A DNA stretch of 64,000 nucleotides from Takakia lepidozioides (Eukaryota > Streptophyta > Takakiopsida > Takakiales > Takakiaceae): assembly GCA_030704615.1 (NCBI GenBank), contig CM060731.1, forward strand, positions 61,050,756 through 61,114,755, in the 5' to 3' direction. Positions 12,771-23,599 of this stretch are shown here, piece after piece (the first letter of the stretch is position 1; each line of letters starts with the position of its first letter). A model generated the notes under the pieces. That model was not told where the DNA came from, made no database searches, and was given only the letters and a program-made list of their open reading frames with translations. The position numbers and the translations under genes were made by a program.

Positions 12771-13210
12771 TGTACTTCAAGGTGCTTGATACTGCGTATG
12801 TTCATGTAGCTGATTTCTATATGAGTCTTTTTGCTATTCCCATTCCAACAACATCAGGTCCACTGAGATTGCCATATTCCGAAATCGGAATCAAGCACCA
12901 CCTACATGACACCATCAGCTAAGAATGAAATCTCCAGTTCATTCAATCACAACCCAGAGAAATATCTCAAGCTGCTGGCCAACTACTTGTGGGCTAGGGT
13001 GTTTCTCTGGAGTTGCATACAATGAATCGAAGATCTAATTCTCAGCTGACATGCAGCTGATGGTTTTATATTGGTCAACGATGGTGGGCCGTGGCTGATA
13101 CAGCAGTCTGAATATGACAGTTTCTGGGGACCTGATACTGCTCGCATGGGAATAGCAAAACGACTACTATACAATTCAGGTACAGGATCAACAATAACAT
13201 CAAACACCTA
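12770..13210. repeat. Imperfect palindrome (~200-bp arms)
   Basis: The plus-strand block 12780-12970 (TTTTTGCTATTCCCATTCC, ATCAGGTCC, GCCATATTC, CATCAGCTAAGAAT, CAGAGAAATAT) is found again as the reverse complement of about 12990-13205, with only a short loop between. The arms differ at many positions. Transcripts could fold into a long hairpin. It sits inside the nested element and encodes nothing I recognise. Confidence 0.7.
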
Positions 13211-13239
13211 GCAGTAAAGAGGATTTTTGACATTGTTTG

Positions 13240-13310
13240 TGACAGCTAATCAGTTAGTTGGTGGTTAGTCAGTTGGAGATTATTTAGTTGGTGATCAGTT
13301 TACGAGTGCT
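13240..13310 (+). repeat. Short GTTAGTTGGTGRT-type minisatellite
   Basis: Degenerate repeats of TCAGTTAGTTGGTGGTTAG / TCAGTTGGAGATTATTTAG / TTGGTGATCAGTT lie next to the palindrome. No function is apparent. Confidence 0.5.
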
Positions 13311-14229
13311 TTACAGTAAATCGTGAAGTACCACAGCCAGTCATAGATGAACCTCGACTGGTCACCTGACACTATTTCCTTGAAGATTTCGCAGAAAACG
13401 TCACTCTCTCCATCAACGTACTCGCCACCGAGTCACTCTCCAGAAGCATACGAACAGCATATTTACTCCTCAATTGGATACTTTCAGCATCTTACTCCAG
13501 GGTCAGTTACTTGGACATTATGTTTTGAAGAGCATACGAGTAATTCATCATCTTTACGATTCACTAAAAATCTGCAAGACCACCAATTCTTCGAGAAGTA
13601 CAGCTGAACTTCGGTCGCACAAGACATTGTTGGTTGACGTAATATTGGAGGATATTTTTTGTAAGGTCATCACCATATCAACTATTCTCGAGACAACATT
13701 TCAGGGACTTCTTCCATCAACCTTCGGAACAACGGAAGAATACAGATTTGAAAATGACCCTCCAACCTTGTCAAAATATCATGATTTTGGGAAATGACTT
13801 TTCTCAAATTATTCTCATCATAAGTACGTCGGCCGACATCGTCTTGTGCTAACGGAGTTCAGCCCTCCTTCTAGAAGTTCATACTCTCATCGACATGGTT
13901 TACGTTACTTGTATTGGTCCATGCCACATGGGGCGAGACTTACTCAAATTGACATGGTTCTGAAATAAAACCTGCTTGTTTATCATGTCTCCCCATTGTC
14001 TTTAATTTCATTTCATGGTATTGTGTCATTGTGTCATGTTTTGCTTACATATTTGATTGATTTGTCTTGTACATTACATAATAACGGCCTTCTTAAGCTC
14101 AGTCGCAGTTACGAATATGACTGGTGCTCCAATCATCCATCAGGCCGCGGATCATGAGACGAGTTATCACCCGACACCCGTTTTTTTAATTTATTTTTTA
14201 ATGTAATGGAAACACCTGGGAGCGACAGC

Positions 14230-14460
14230 TCACAAATCAGGCCCCCTTAATAGTATAACCTCTTTCACAGTAACCCCGCCATGTGGCGTTGGAATGGGAC
14301 ACCACCCAGGAACATACCACACTCGTCAGTAGCAAGATTTGACTACCAGTGCACTTCACCAACTGAGCTACTGACCGTTGGTATCTCATTCCACTCTTAC
14401 TAAACGTCGAATGAATAGTGGAACTTGCTTTATGAGCCAAATAGAAACTGTTTTTTCTCC
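14230..14460 (-). mobile_element. tRNA-like SINE remnant
   Basis: On the minus strand, TAGCTCAGTTGG (complement of 14359-14370) is an excellent match to a tRNA-type A box. It is followed by GTGAAGTGCACTGG, as at the start of a tRNA. A B box is not convincing (GGTGTCCCATTCC at about 14300 is the best candidate), and no cloverleaf forms. A SINE head or degraded tRNA-derived repeat inside the nested element fits best. Confidence 0.5.
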
Positions 14461-14599
14461 TGAAGTTTATACATAATGTTTCTTTATTGTTCATATTATA
14501 TATTAATAGACAAACAATTATTTATATATTTATATTTATATTTAAAATGATCCATTTACATTCATTTAAATGATTTAAAAAATACATATTCAGATATTT

Positions 14600-14650
14600 C
14601 TCCTTATTTCTGGATCAAACTTTAGTCCAGATTTACTTAAAATTGTGTTG
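14600..14650 (-). repeat. Right terminal inverted repeat of the nested element
   Basis: The reverse complement begins CAACACAATTTTAAG and then GTAAATCTGGACTAAAG, matching the left terminus with several substitutions. It abuts the resumed LTR exactly. Confidence 0.65.
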
Positions 14651-14856
14651 TATCTTGATGAAGAAGTTTCTTCCAAATGAAGCTTCCCGAGCAGTTTCCA
14701 AGTTACTCTTGGTAATTTGGTAAACTTCCGATAACTTGGTAAGTAATGGCAAATCATGGTAGATCATGGTAAATCACGGTAAGTCATGGTAAGATGATAA
14801 CTTGGTAACTTCTGGTATTTACTCCTGGTAAGTTCCTCTGGGCTATGTCCGTGACA
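14651..14856 (-). repeat. Chromovirus 1 right LTR, second part
   Basis: This continues the LTR from TATCTTGATGAAG to GTCCGTGACA and matches 925-1136 of the left copy. It is followed by the CTCTC target duplication at 14857-14861. Confidence 0.9.
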
Positions 14857-14861
14857 CTCTC

Positions 14862-15300
14862 TCGCCAAATTAACGTAGACCTTCTACCACTTGCCCACGA
14901 AGTCTTGCCAAACTAATGCTCACCTGAAGCAGCTCATCTGTTAATGTCCATGTCTTTATCTGCCAGCGAGGACCATCACTTAGGATAAGCCTCAATAATA
15001 TGGTGGTCGTTTATCCCAGAAGACTGAGTGATCAGAGGTGCGGGTGGAGACAATTCCTTCCCTAGCCCATGAGGCATCGAATTTTGCAAGATTGACGTGC
15101 CATTTTGTGCAAAGAGCATTTGCATACTGAATCCAAAATTAACCCCAGACCTTTCGGCCTTTTGTTAGAAACTCAATAAAGACCCTACACATTGTAGCAA
15201 GAAGATTTGGTTGTATGTTTCCATACAATTGAGAGCATCAATATTTTCAGATGTGTCAAAGTGCTGGGACTGAAGCTCCGGCCAAAGAGCGAGCCAAGCT
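14862..15300. other. Intergenic stretch, nothing recognised
   Basis: This follows the chromovirus target duplication. No coding or repeat signal is evident apart from a possible downstream part of the LINE that follows on the minus strand. Confidence 0.4.
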
Positions 15301-16392
15301 CCCCAAATTGCCTTCTAGGACTTTGAGCCAACAATCACAAATCTATTCCTAGATCCACTTCGTGTCGTGAGATGTTGGGTGAAGTCCCATAACGAGCGCA
15401 ACCCTCGTTTTGTGTTGCTAAGATATGTGCCTTGGATCAAAGTGTTAATTATTGACCACTTGAGACTGATGAAGACTACGCCGCTAGAAAAAGGTACCAC
15501 AACGCCTGTGGTTTCAATATCCTTAATCCTAGAAGACGCTTGGAGAAGGAGCAAGCTTGCCTTCGCTGCATTGTCCAGCACAGTGAAGCAAGAGAAAGAT
15601 TTTGTATGATTAAGTATTTCCATTGTCCTACAAAAGGCTGAATTAAAGAATGGGGGATCCATACACCAATCAATGCTTTAACTTGAGTTTCAATATCTAA
15701 GATACCAAGTCCACCTTGCTTTTTGCTAAGGCAAAGTTGTGACACAAGAAGCCAAAGTCCTTCGAGAAGAGTACGCAATATTTGGTGGTCCCCAAAATCA
15801 AGAAGTTGCAAACAATCGCCTTGACATACTTAAGAACCTAGAGTCCAGACAAAAGCAAAGAACCACAAAGATGAAGACAAGATCTGAATCTTAGTAATCA
15901 AGGCTCTACAATTGAGAGACATGTAGACCCCCAATATGACAACTTTGCTCTAGACAACACAGGGAAAACCTGGAGAGTTGAGAAAGATTAAGACCAATGT
16001 TGTGCCCCATCAAAGTGTACGACTTCCCATGGGCAAGCCACCGAAGTCCCCAGTGCAGGCCCCACAACGGCACGTGAGCCATTCTTAGGGGTGAGATCCG
16101 GAGAAAATACCAGATTGAACTCAGAGGCATAATATATATGATGTCTCTTGAAAGAAGCATAAATTATGGTGTCTCTTGACTCGAAGGGCTATTTCCTGCC
16201 TGGACAGTGACACCAATCAGTGGTTGATTGAACCCACAACCGGGCACTTCCGAGGTGGTATGTGCCTATTACCACCGAGCTACAACTTGGTTGTCCAGAG
16301 GCAATACAAAAGGTGTCAAGAGTTGCAAAACACATGGCAATCTTATCTGCACGTTGGTTATTAAGGTAAATGTTGGTGTCATCTGCATACAT
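15300..16392 (-). mobile_element. Degraded LINE (non-LTR retrotransposon) reverse transcriptase
   Basis: On the minus strand a start-like fragment at 16392 reads MYADDTNIYLNN, the Y/F-A-D-D catalytic motif of LINE reverse transcriptases. Further down, 15811-15476 contains LCLSKKQGGLGILDIETQ, the post-RT W..K..GGLGI signature. The parts are in different frames and are separated by a tRNA-derived SINE at 16160-16290. No intact open frame remains. It lies about 0.5 kb upstream of the CER3-like gene, on the opposite strand. Confidence 0.8.
16160..16290 (-). mobile_element. tRNA-derived SINE
   Basis: On the minus strand, TAGCTCGGTGG (complement of 16272-16282) fits an A box. GGTTGTGGGTTCAATCAACC (complement of 16222-16241) contains a B box of GGTTCAA type. 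The ~60-bp spacing suits an internal pol III promoter. It interrupts a LINE reverse transcriptase frame, so it is an insertion rather than a tRNA gene, and no full cloverleaf can be drawn. Confidence 0.65.
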
Positions 16393-16796
16393 CTAGAATG
16401 TCATTTTAGAACAGGAGCCAACTTGGGACACCCTTACCTTACCGACCGACGAAAAAAGAAAAGCAAGAGTCCAGAGATGACAATTGACTTGGGGAGAACA
16501 ACAAGATTTTAATCCAATTAAGGAAGGAAGAAGAGATTCAATGTTTGGATTCAGTGAAAAGGAGATCTGCTGACTGCTGACCACAAATATGAAAATATGA
16601 AAATATGAAGGAAGATAGTCAACAACAGAGTGAGAAGTGTGCCCTCGAAAGTGAGTTGGGTGGGTGACAATCAAAGAAGGGGGGGTGCTGGCTGGAGAGA
16701 CCACCCGCGTCAACGTGGTGGGTTGACGGATTGTGACTACGCCGACGCGACTCCCACGTAGCGATGACGCCCGCGTCCGGTTGCGCCCTGCAGCGC

Positions 16797-16804
16797 GCAT
16801 ATAT
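16797..16804 (+). promoter_or_regulatory. Probable TATA box of the CER3-like gene
   Basis: CATATATC lies about 105 bp before the proposed ATG. It is followed by a CT-rich leader (about 16838-16860), a common plant 5' UTR feature. A GC-rich block with an ACGT core (CCACGTAG, about 16755) sits 40 bp further up. Confidence 0.5.
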
Positions 16805-16907
16805 CTACTCGCCTTTCAAGAGCCCAGACAACCGGCTCTCTCTCTCTCTCTCCCTTCCTCCTTCCTCAGTTGCAAGACTACTAGCGTGCAAAGCTCAGAC
16901 AAGGGCG

Positions 16908-19900
16908 ATGGTGATGATCAAGGCAGGGCCGCTCGCCTTCTGGCCGTTGCGAATACTGGGAAACTACAAGGCATGGACTTTAATGGACCTTTCATTCCGC
17001 TCGAGGACCGACTCTTAAATTCATGAACATTTGTCATGAATTATATATGATACTGAGCAGTGACGAATGAAGCCATCTTTCACAGCTAGAACCTGAAAAT
17101 TTGGAAACAGTCCGAATTCACAAACAACCTGAATTGAGCTCTGCCGTACCAAACTAGAACTCCATTTAACGTAGATCTATAGCATGTTGAGGTGGACTTA
17201 CTCGTCTCACTGAAGATACTTGTAGGTTACATAAAGTTATGCAGAGAGAGACCTAAGAAATACAGAACCTGAGATGTCATAGATCTATCATGGTTAGTGC
17301 CTTCAATTAGTTTGCTAACAAAATGAATGGCGATCGTGGTGGGTTGGATGTGATCTGTATGCAGTATGTGATCATATATCTCCCGTTTGTGATAAGGGTA
17401 ATGCAAACTAGTCTGAAGGGTGAAAAGGAAATTCGAGAAAATCTATGGTTCCATTTGTTGCTGGCATCAGCTCTCCGCTACGTTCTCGTCCAACTCTGGA
17501 TGTCAGTGACGCGGTTCCATGGTTTAGTCAAGAAGTACAAGATTCAAACGGAAGGCGTCACTTTTGCACAAAAAGATCGTGAAAGCAACTGGTATGTTTT
17601 ATAGAGTGCACTTGGCAGAAGTCATGTATAAATGTTGCAGGTAATTTTCAGCTACAAGTTGGTTGCAATGTCGTGACTGAATGTGAATATATGAGTTAAA
17701 TCATCTAAGTATTCACAAGCATGTAATAGTATGTATATATCACGACTCACGCGATCATAAACATTAGGCATGCATGTATAATTTAAGGCCCGAACTTGGA
17801 CCTGTACATAGAGAGAAATCAGATGAGTCCGGCCTGAGCCTGCGGAAAGCACCTGTACATACCAGTTTGTGCTGTGTCTATCTGATGGTCATCATTTTCG
17901 GGGCATTTTCGGCAGGGACAACTATATTCTTCTGCAGTTCCTGGTGGCTGCAGCAATGGTCACATTAGCTCCTGGTTTCAGGAATTTTCCCTTCTGGAAT
18001 GCAAAAGGGTTTGTATGTCTTCTCCTGCTGCACGCGGGCCCTGTTGAGTTGCTGTACTACTGGGGGCACCGTTTCCTTCATCAGTCCCCAACACTGTATA
18101 AGCGATATCACGCCTATCACCACGCCTCTGTCATTACTGAGCCCACTTCAGGTACCTAAATTAACACAACCTCAAGCAAATTTCGTTAAACATACATATA
18201 TATCTGAATTGAAAACTAACTCAAACTTCAGGTTCATACTAAGAGAGTTCATAGAGTGCTCAATTTGAGCAATTTGAGGGGAGGATGTAGAAAAGAATGG
18301 AAGTGATTGTAAATAACTTCACAAACTATTGTGAAGTGGAACTCTTGTGGCTGCAACGACGATGAATCTGATGGAGGGCAAGGTTGGTGAACGTACAGGG
18401 TTCATGCTCACATTTGCGGAGCATCTAGTCTTTGCAGCGCTTGTCTCCATTCCATTGCTCGGCACAGGTCTACTAGGTGTGGCGTCGTCCGCCACATTCT
18501 ATTGTTATTGGCTCTTACTCGACTGTTTATCTGCTGTCGGACATTGCAATTGGGAGTTTGTGCCAACTTGGGTTTTTAAGGTCTTTCCACTCATGAAGTA
18601 TCTGCTCTACACCCCAACGTAAGCTTGCTCTGGACACAGCTTCTGCTTTGAGTAGTTCTAACTGATCAGTCTCTCTGTAACAAGCTAACAACCTGTATGT
18701 ACACCGAGCTCTAGATTGTAACTCACACACTTCACAATTGAATAAACATGCCTGTACGTTTTATTACTTGAATCGAAAGTTCAAAAGATCAGATGTCAGT
18801 AAAATGACTGACCGTGCGCAGGTATCATTCATTACACCATTCGAATTTCAACCACGATACCAATTTTGCACTGTCCATGCCTCTGTATGATCATCTTGGT
18901 GGCACTTTTGACAAGCACACCGACACTCTACATGCCACAGTACGCAAAGGTATGTGTAACATTCCGAGCAGCTCTACATCATTTAAAGTGTCCAGACTCT
19001 CTCTCTCTCCCTCCTTCCCTCCCTATAGTCGCTCTCTCCAATAAACTTTCTAATCTCAACAATCAATTTCTTGACCACCTTTCAAAATGAGCTTATGATA
19101 CCTCGTCAATGATCCTTTTGGTTTTAGCGCGAATGTCCATCATGTGCGTAACTGCATGATGCCCGTAGAAGAGAATGTACGAAGTTACTTGCTCAAGGAG
19201 ATGTGATCAATCAATGGATGGATTTGAACTCTTAAGCCAACTTGATTGTGCAGACATATGTGCATTCTCATATATGCATTTTCAAACTTCAGACTCAAAG
19301 ACCTTATGCTCAATAATGTGACGATAAATTCTGGCAGGCCGGAGCGAAAAGCCAGACTTCGTTTTCCTGGCCCATGAAATTGGTTTGGATTCTGTGCTAC
19401 ACCTGCAAATGAGTGTTATCTCATTTCATACAGTGCCTTTCACATCGGACCGGTGGTTTGTTTGGCTTCTATGGCCCATCACCGTGCCTATCATGATCTT
19501 GATGTGGATCTTTGGGTCTGCATGCGTGGGATGCCAGTACCGACTAAACCAATTTCAAGGCCAAACCTGGGTTATGCCTCGATTCGGTTTTCAGGTCAGT
19601 AACAATTTAAATTATGCATATGTCAAGTGCTTGGAAATGTAGATACTGTCTAGACATATGTTGTACATGGATACATGAACTCGTACCTCTGGTAATGTCG
19701 ATTCAAGTTGAGTGCACATAAGCTGCTTCCTCTGTAGCAGATGACACCATGGTCCTTTGAATCGTCGTGAACTTATTATGACATATAGCAGCAATCAATT
19801 TGAGAAATTTGTCAAAAGTTGCCCGGCTTGCCAACATGCATGATTAGTCATCTGCAAACAAGTCTTGTGCAACAAGATCTGAATTTGTTGCCTCTCCTTG

Positions 19901-21561
19901 CCTTGAAAATGTGCAGTATTTTCTTCCCTCTGAGAAGCCACGCATCAACAAGATCATAGAACAAACAATGTTGGAAGCTGACGAAATGGGAGTCAAAGTT
20001 CTCACCCTTGGAGCACTCAATAAGGTTCGAACAACTTCTCCATCTGCATGTCTTTCATGCCTCACACTAGGTCCCAAGGTGTCAAATGTAGAGCTTAAAG
20101 CGTAAACTCGGCATAGACTGTGATCCATTGTCTTGTATTATCTCAGATCATAGTACATCATGTACAGCTACTTACAAACCAGTTTCTCTGCATGTACCCA
20201 GAACGAGGCGCTGAATGATGGAGGAACAAGGTTCATCAAGCGCCTTCCAAATCTAAGAGTTCGGATTTGCCACGGGAACACGCTGACAGCAGCCGTCATC
20301 CTCAATGGGCTACCCAAAGATGTGACCGAAATTTTTCTAACAGGAGCCACATCCAAGTTGGGCAGGGCCATTTCCCTCTATCTCTCCAGACGCAACGTGC
20401 GAGTTCTGGTATGTTCTCCAGTCTGATCATGCAGCTCACAGAGTGTTAGACAACGTCGCGGACATGGCCGCAACTTGAGGGATAACATTCTAAATCGTGA
20501 CTGATTGTTTTGTGCATTCGAAACAGATTCCGAGTCCTGACCACAATCCTACAATTGAATACTAAAACCGCTGATCCACTGTGACTCTGTATTCCCATTG
20601 ACCAGATGTTGACAACATCGCACGAACGATTTAAGGCTGTTCTGGACGAATGTCCACAAGAGTACAAACACAATCTTGTCCAGGTTACCTCGTATAAAGA
20701 TGCCTGCAACTGCAAGGTAAGCCAGTAGTATTATGCTCACCAAAGTCTACAAAATTATACAGTTGAAAACTGCGCATGCAGGAAACTTCCATAACTTTCA
20801 GTTTCACACTCTATTTTGGACATTATGTCCATGTTGCATGGTTCCCATCATCTTGCCCGGCCTGCCTCACTGTTCATGGCTGGCCAGGCATAGATGTCGT
20901 GGAAGCAGCATTCCTTTGTTTACTAGCTGTTTCAACTCTTCGAGCTGGCTGCTACAAATCTCGGTAGAAGGATCAGATGTTTTCATGTAGTTCTTGATGC
21001 ATAACCTTTCCGGACACTGATGGAAGTGTCGTGGTTCCTGTGCAGACATGGGTAGTTGGAAAGTGGGCATCACCTAAAGATCAAAGCTGGGCTCCAGCAG
21101 GGACGAGATTCAACCAGTTTGTGGTACCCATCATACAGGAATCCCGTCAGGATTGCACCTATGGAGCTCTGGCGGCCATGAATCTTCCAAAGCATGTTAA
21201 GGAGCTTGACACCTGCGAGGTGAGTCTTGGATTTATCTTTTAGTTTGCACTGTTCTGAAAACAAGAAACTCACAAAAATATGAAAGTGCTCATATTGTTC
21301 TGGTGGTGAATGCAGATCAACCTGCCCAGAGGAGTAGTGCATGCATGCCATGCAGGAGGCCTCGTGCATCTTCTGGAAGGGTGGACACACCATGAACTGG
21401 GTCCAATTCCTATCGACCGCATCGACATCGTCTGGAAAGCCGCCATGAAACATGGGTTCTCTCCTCTGGAGAAAGTAGGCCTCCTTCAAGAATTCATCCA
21501 AGGCAATGTTCTGGACTCTGAGAAAAGTGAGCATCTATTATCACCTGCACCACTACTTTAG
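16908..21561 (+). CDS. CER3: CER3/WAX2-like very-long-chain aldehyde-forming protein
   Basis: In plants CER3 acts with CER1 in the endoplasmic reticulum to turn very-long-chain acyl-CoA into cuticular alkanes. Eleven exons give 658 aa: 16908-16970, 17365-17591, 17916-18151, 18399-18618, 18822-18949, 19338-19594, 19917-20024, 20202-20408, 20606-20716, 21046-21219 and 21316-21561. Phases all agree. The N-terminal half is hydrophobic and has the three His clusters of fatty-acid hydroxylase-like proteins: HRFLH, HAYHH and HSLHH. The C-terminal half has the WAX2 features [29 protein letters not shown] and [19 protein letters not shown], closer to CER3 than to CER1. Exon 1 ends GNYK and joins YVII by an unusual GC donor (16971). 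If that is wrong, an in-frame ATG at 17323 would start the protein. The usual length of the family is near 630 aa. Confidence 0.93.
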
Positions 21562-21871
21562 TAAGTGCATGGACAGCCAGGAAAGCAACACCTTCTGAAA
21601 TGGTCAATTGATCAGAGTACAGTGACATTGAAGAACAGTCATTACAGTGACCCTAATTCTTTCATGCGCGAGCTCTCAGTTTTGGGGGTCCCATCTTCCA
21701 GCCCTGCCATTACTGTACATAAGCTTGAGATGGGAGGAACCTACATCACAGGGAGCATTTGCAGCCTAGGGTATGATATTCGTGGTGATTCAGCTATTTG
21801 CAAGTATTAAAGACCACGTGAAATCACTACAAACTCTAGTTGTACCTTTGCTGGGACCTTAAGCATCCCAA

Positions 21872-21877
21872 AATAAA
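21872..21877 (+). terminator. Polyadenylation signal candidate for the CER3-like gene
   Basis: AATAAA lies 310 bp after the stop codon, a reasonable plant 3' UTR length. No other canonical signal is closer. Confidence 0.45.
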
Positions 21878-21879
21878 GG

Positions 21880-23595
21880 ATTGCTCATCTCTACTTGCAT
21901 TCAAACATGTTATCCTCGTCTCTCTACAAGTGGGTGCGAGTAGAACTTGATGATGATGGAGCAACAGGGCATGGGATAGACTCAGTCAGGTTGGGTCTGT
22001 GGAGCCATAAGCACATGCACCACACCTCCAGTGGTGGTTATACAACATACCGTGGTGGTGGTCTTTCGCCCATAAGCAATCCAGCATAAAATTGGAGCAT
22101 AATGAACAGTTGCACAAGCCTCAAACTGACAACCTAAAGCCATGGAATTCTATCGATATGTTCAAGGTACAAACCGGCTGGAAATCAATGGGTTCCAATT
22201 GCTGAAGCCTGATTGTGTACGCTGGACTTATCTTATCCCTCAGTCCTTCCCAACCATGTCAGAACCCCGTTTGTGTCAATGGCGCAATTGTCGCATATGA
22301 AAACACTTGTACACGTACTGATCAAATAACAGATATTATTGATCTTGAAATGAAGATATACAGTAAGAATGACAGTCTAATACATGGTACACTCTCATGG
22401 ACATCACCAGCATTTTCCTCTCTGCTGAAAGACATGTAGCCCTTTCCCTTCTTTGAAAGGGTGCAGGCTTGTGGCCACAATGCAATGAATCCCACCTCCG
22501 TTCTCCTTTCTTTCTCTTCTCAGCAAATTTCATAATCTATGTTCCAAAACTTGCTGACATTTCCAGCTGTCACTGCTGGGTGTAAAACCAACGAACAGCA
22601 CTCTTTAAGCAACCCCAAGGACTGTCGTAATGGTGATGGCAGGGAACCACAAGTATATCCCTCCATCTCTCTCTCACAGGCAGGCTTGGGTGACATCTCA
22701 TAATCAGACAAACTGAACATTCAGACGTTCTCAGCACTTCCCTCCACAGGGTGGGTATCCCAGTTTTGATAAAGCAATGCAGCAGCAGCACGCGCAGAAA
22801 GAGAGGAGCTGTACTTCTTTCGTAGTGACACTAAAAGTGCATCATGGGATTCCTGCACCACCAACAGCAGGTGACTGTCTTATTGAAGTAGTTCTGCTAT
22901 AAGTATTGAGAAGCAAGAAGAAAGACCAGTACAAATATCTCTCATAGTGGCCTCTCTTGAGTCTCCATGGCCACGCATCCTGATAAGGAGATGGGAAACG
23001 TTAAGAGAAACCAGCAGTCAACCCAAGGTCTCTTGCGGTCACCAGTCATTATTAGTAGCTCATGGGTTCTTCCATATGCAATGAAGACCACATACTATAC
23101 CACCCTGTGGGAAGCAGGTAAGAAAAGCTACTGCCCTCAGGTGATAACTGATAACTGAAACTCCAACATCTCCTTGTTTGCAGATACCATGTTCATTTAC
23201 CTCTGTTGGCATTTCCATTTTACCCCTAGGCAGGAGATGGGTACTCTAAAGGTAGGAATCCCTCAGTTCTGAGTATGCCATTCTGTGTGAATCAGACTTT
23301 GTTGTGGGCTCCAGAAAGAAGGTTTCAAGAGCAGGATTGGGCTAGCGCGCCAGAGCCACCTCCCAGAGAAGATTGAAGCATGTGTGGCAGGAAGTCTCCA
23401 TATTTTAGGAAGAACAAATAGAGAGTCTGAACGTTCAATTAAGGGAAATTATTAAGCATACAGGTCATGGACGCTTATCACCTTCAACACCCGAACCTCT
23501 TCCTCCAATGCAACTGCTGCTTCTTTCTGAAAGAGCCACACACCACAAATCCAAATGAGTTGTCTAAATACTGGACCATCTTTCTTCTCAGGAAT
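21880..23595. other. Intergenic region, no gene recognised
   Basis: Short open frames occur on both strands, but none shows a domain or splice-consistent extension. (CT)n-type and GA-rich tracts are scattered. I see nothing I can name. Confidence 0.4.
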
Positions 23596-23599
23596 ACTC

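Larger units (their letters stand above)
6679..14650. mobile_element. Nested ~8-kb DNA element with a DUF7869-like gene
   Basis: This 7,972-bp block interrupts an LTR whose intact copy is available for comparison, so its limits are known to within a few bases. The ends are imperfect inverted repeats. The left end has ATTTTAAGTAATTCCGGAC about 8 bp in, and the reverse complement of the right end has ATTTTAAGTAAATCTGGAC. The target trinucleotide TAT is present on both sides (676-678 of the 6-kb line and 14651-14653), a candidate 3-bp duplication. Contents are subterminal repeats with TTTAGGG motifs, a decayed minus-strand gene (about 8784-11055), a large imperfect palindrome and a tRNA-related SINE-like piece. 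A cut-and-paste DNA transposon is the simplest reading. The superfamily is not established. Confidence 0.75.
514..14856 (-). mobile_element. Ty3/gypsy chromovirus with a nested insertion in its 5' LTR
   Basis: This LTR retrotransposon is read on the minus strand. The left copy of the LTR is 514-1136 (TGTCA...TGACA). The right copy is 6234-6678 continued at 14651-14856. Both ends are flanked by CTCTC (509-513 and 14857-14861), a 5-bp target duplication, which shows that 6234-6678 and 14651-14856 are halves of one LTR split by later DNA. The internal region 1137-6233 holds, in minus-strand order, gag, protease, reverse transcriptase, RNase H, integrase and a chromodomain, which is the chromovirus order. 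Stops and frame breaks run through it, so it is no longer autonomous. Confidence 0.9.

Noticed and set aside
12623-12922. Plus-strand 99-codon open frame in the nested element
   Set aside because: It lies on one arm of the imperfect palindrome, and the matching minus-strand frame (13207-12983) encodes a similar peptide only because the DNA is inverted. No family or start context supports it.
16208-16290. Possible functional tRNA gene at the A/B boxes
   Set aside because: No acceptor or anticodon stem can be paired around the boxes, and the segment interrupts a LINE frame, so a SINE is more likely.
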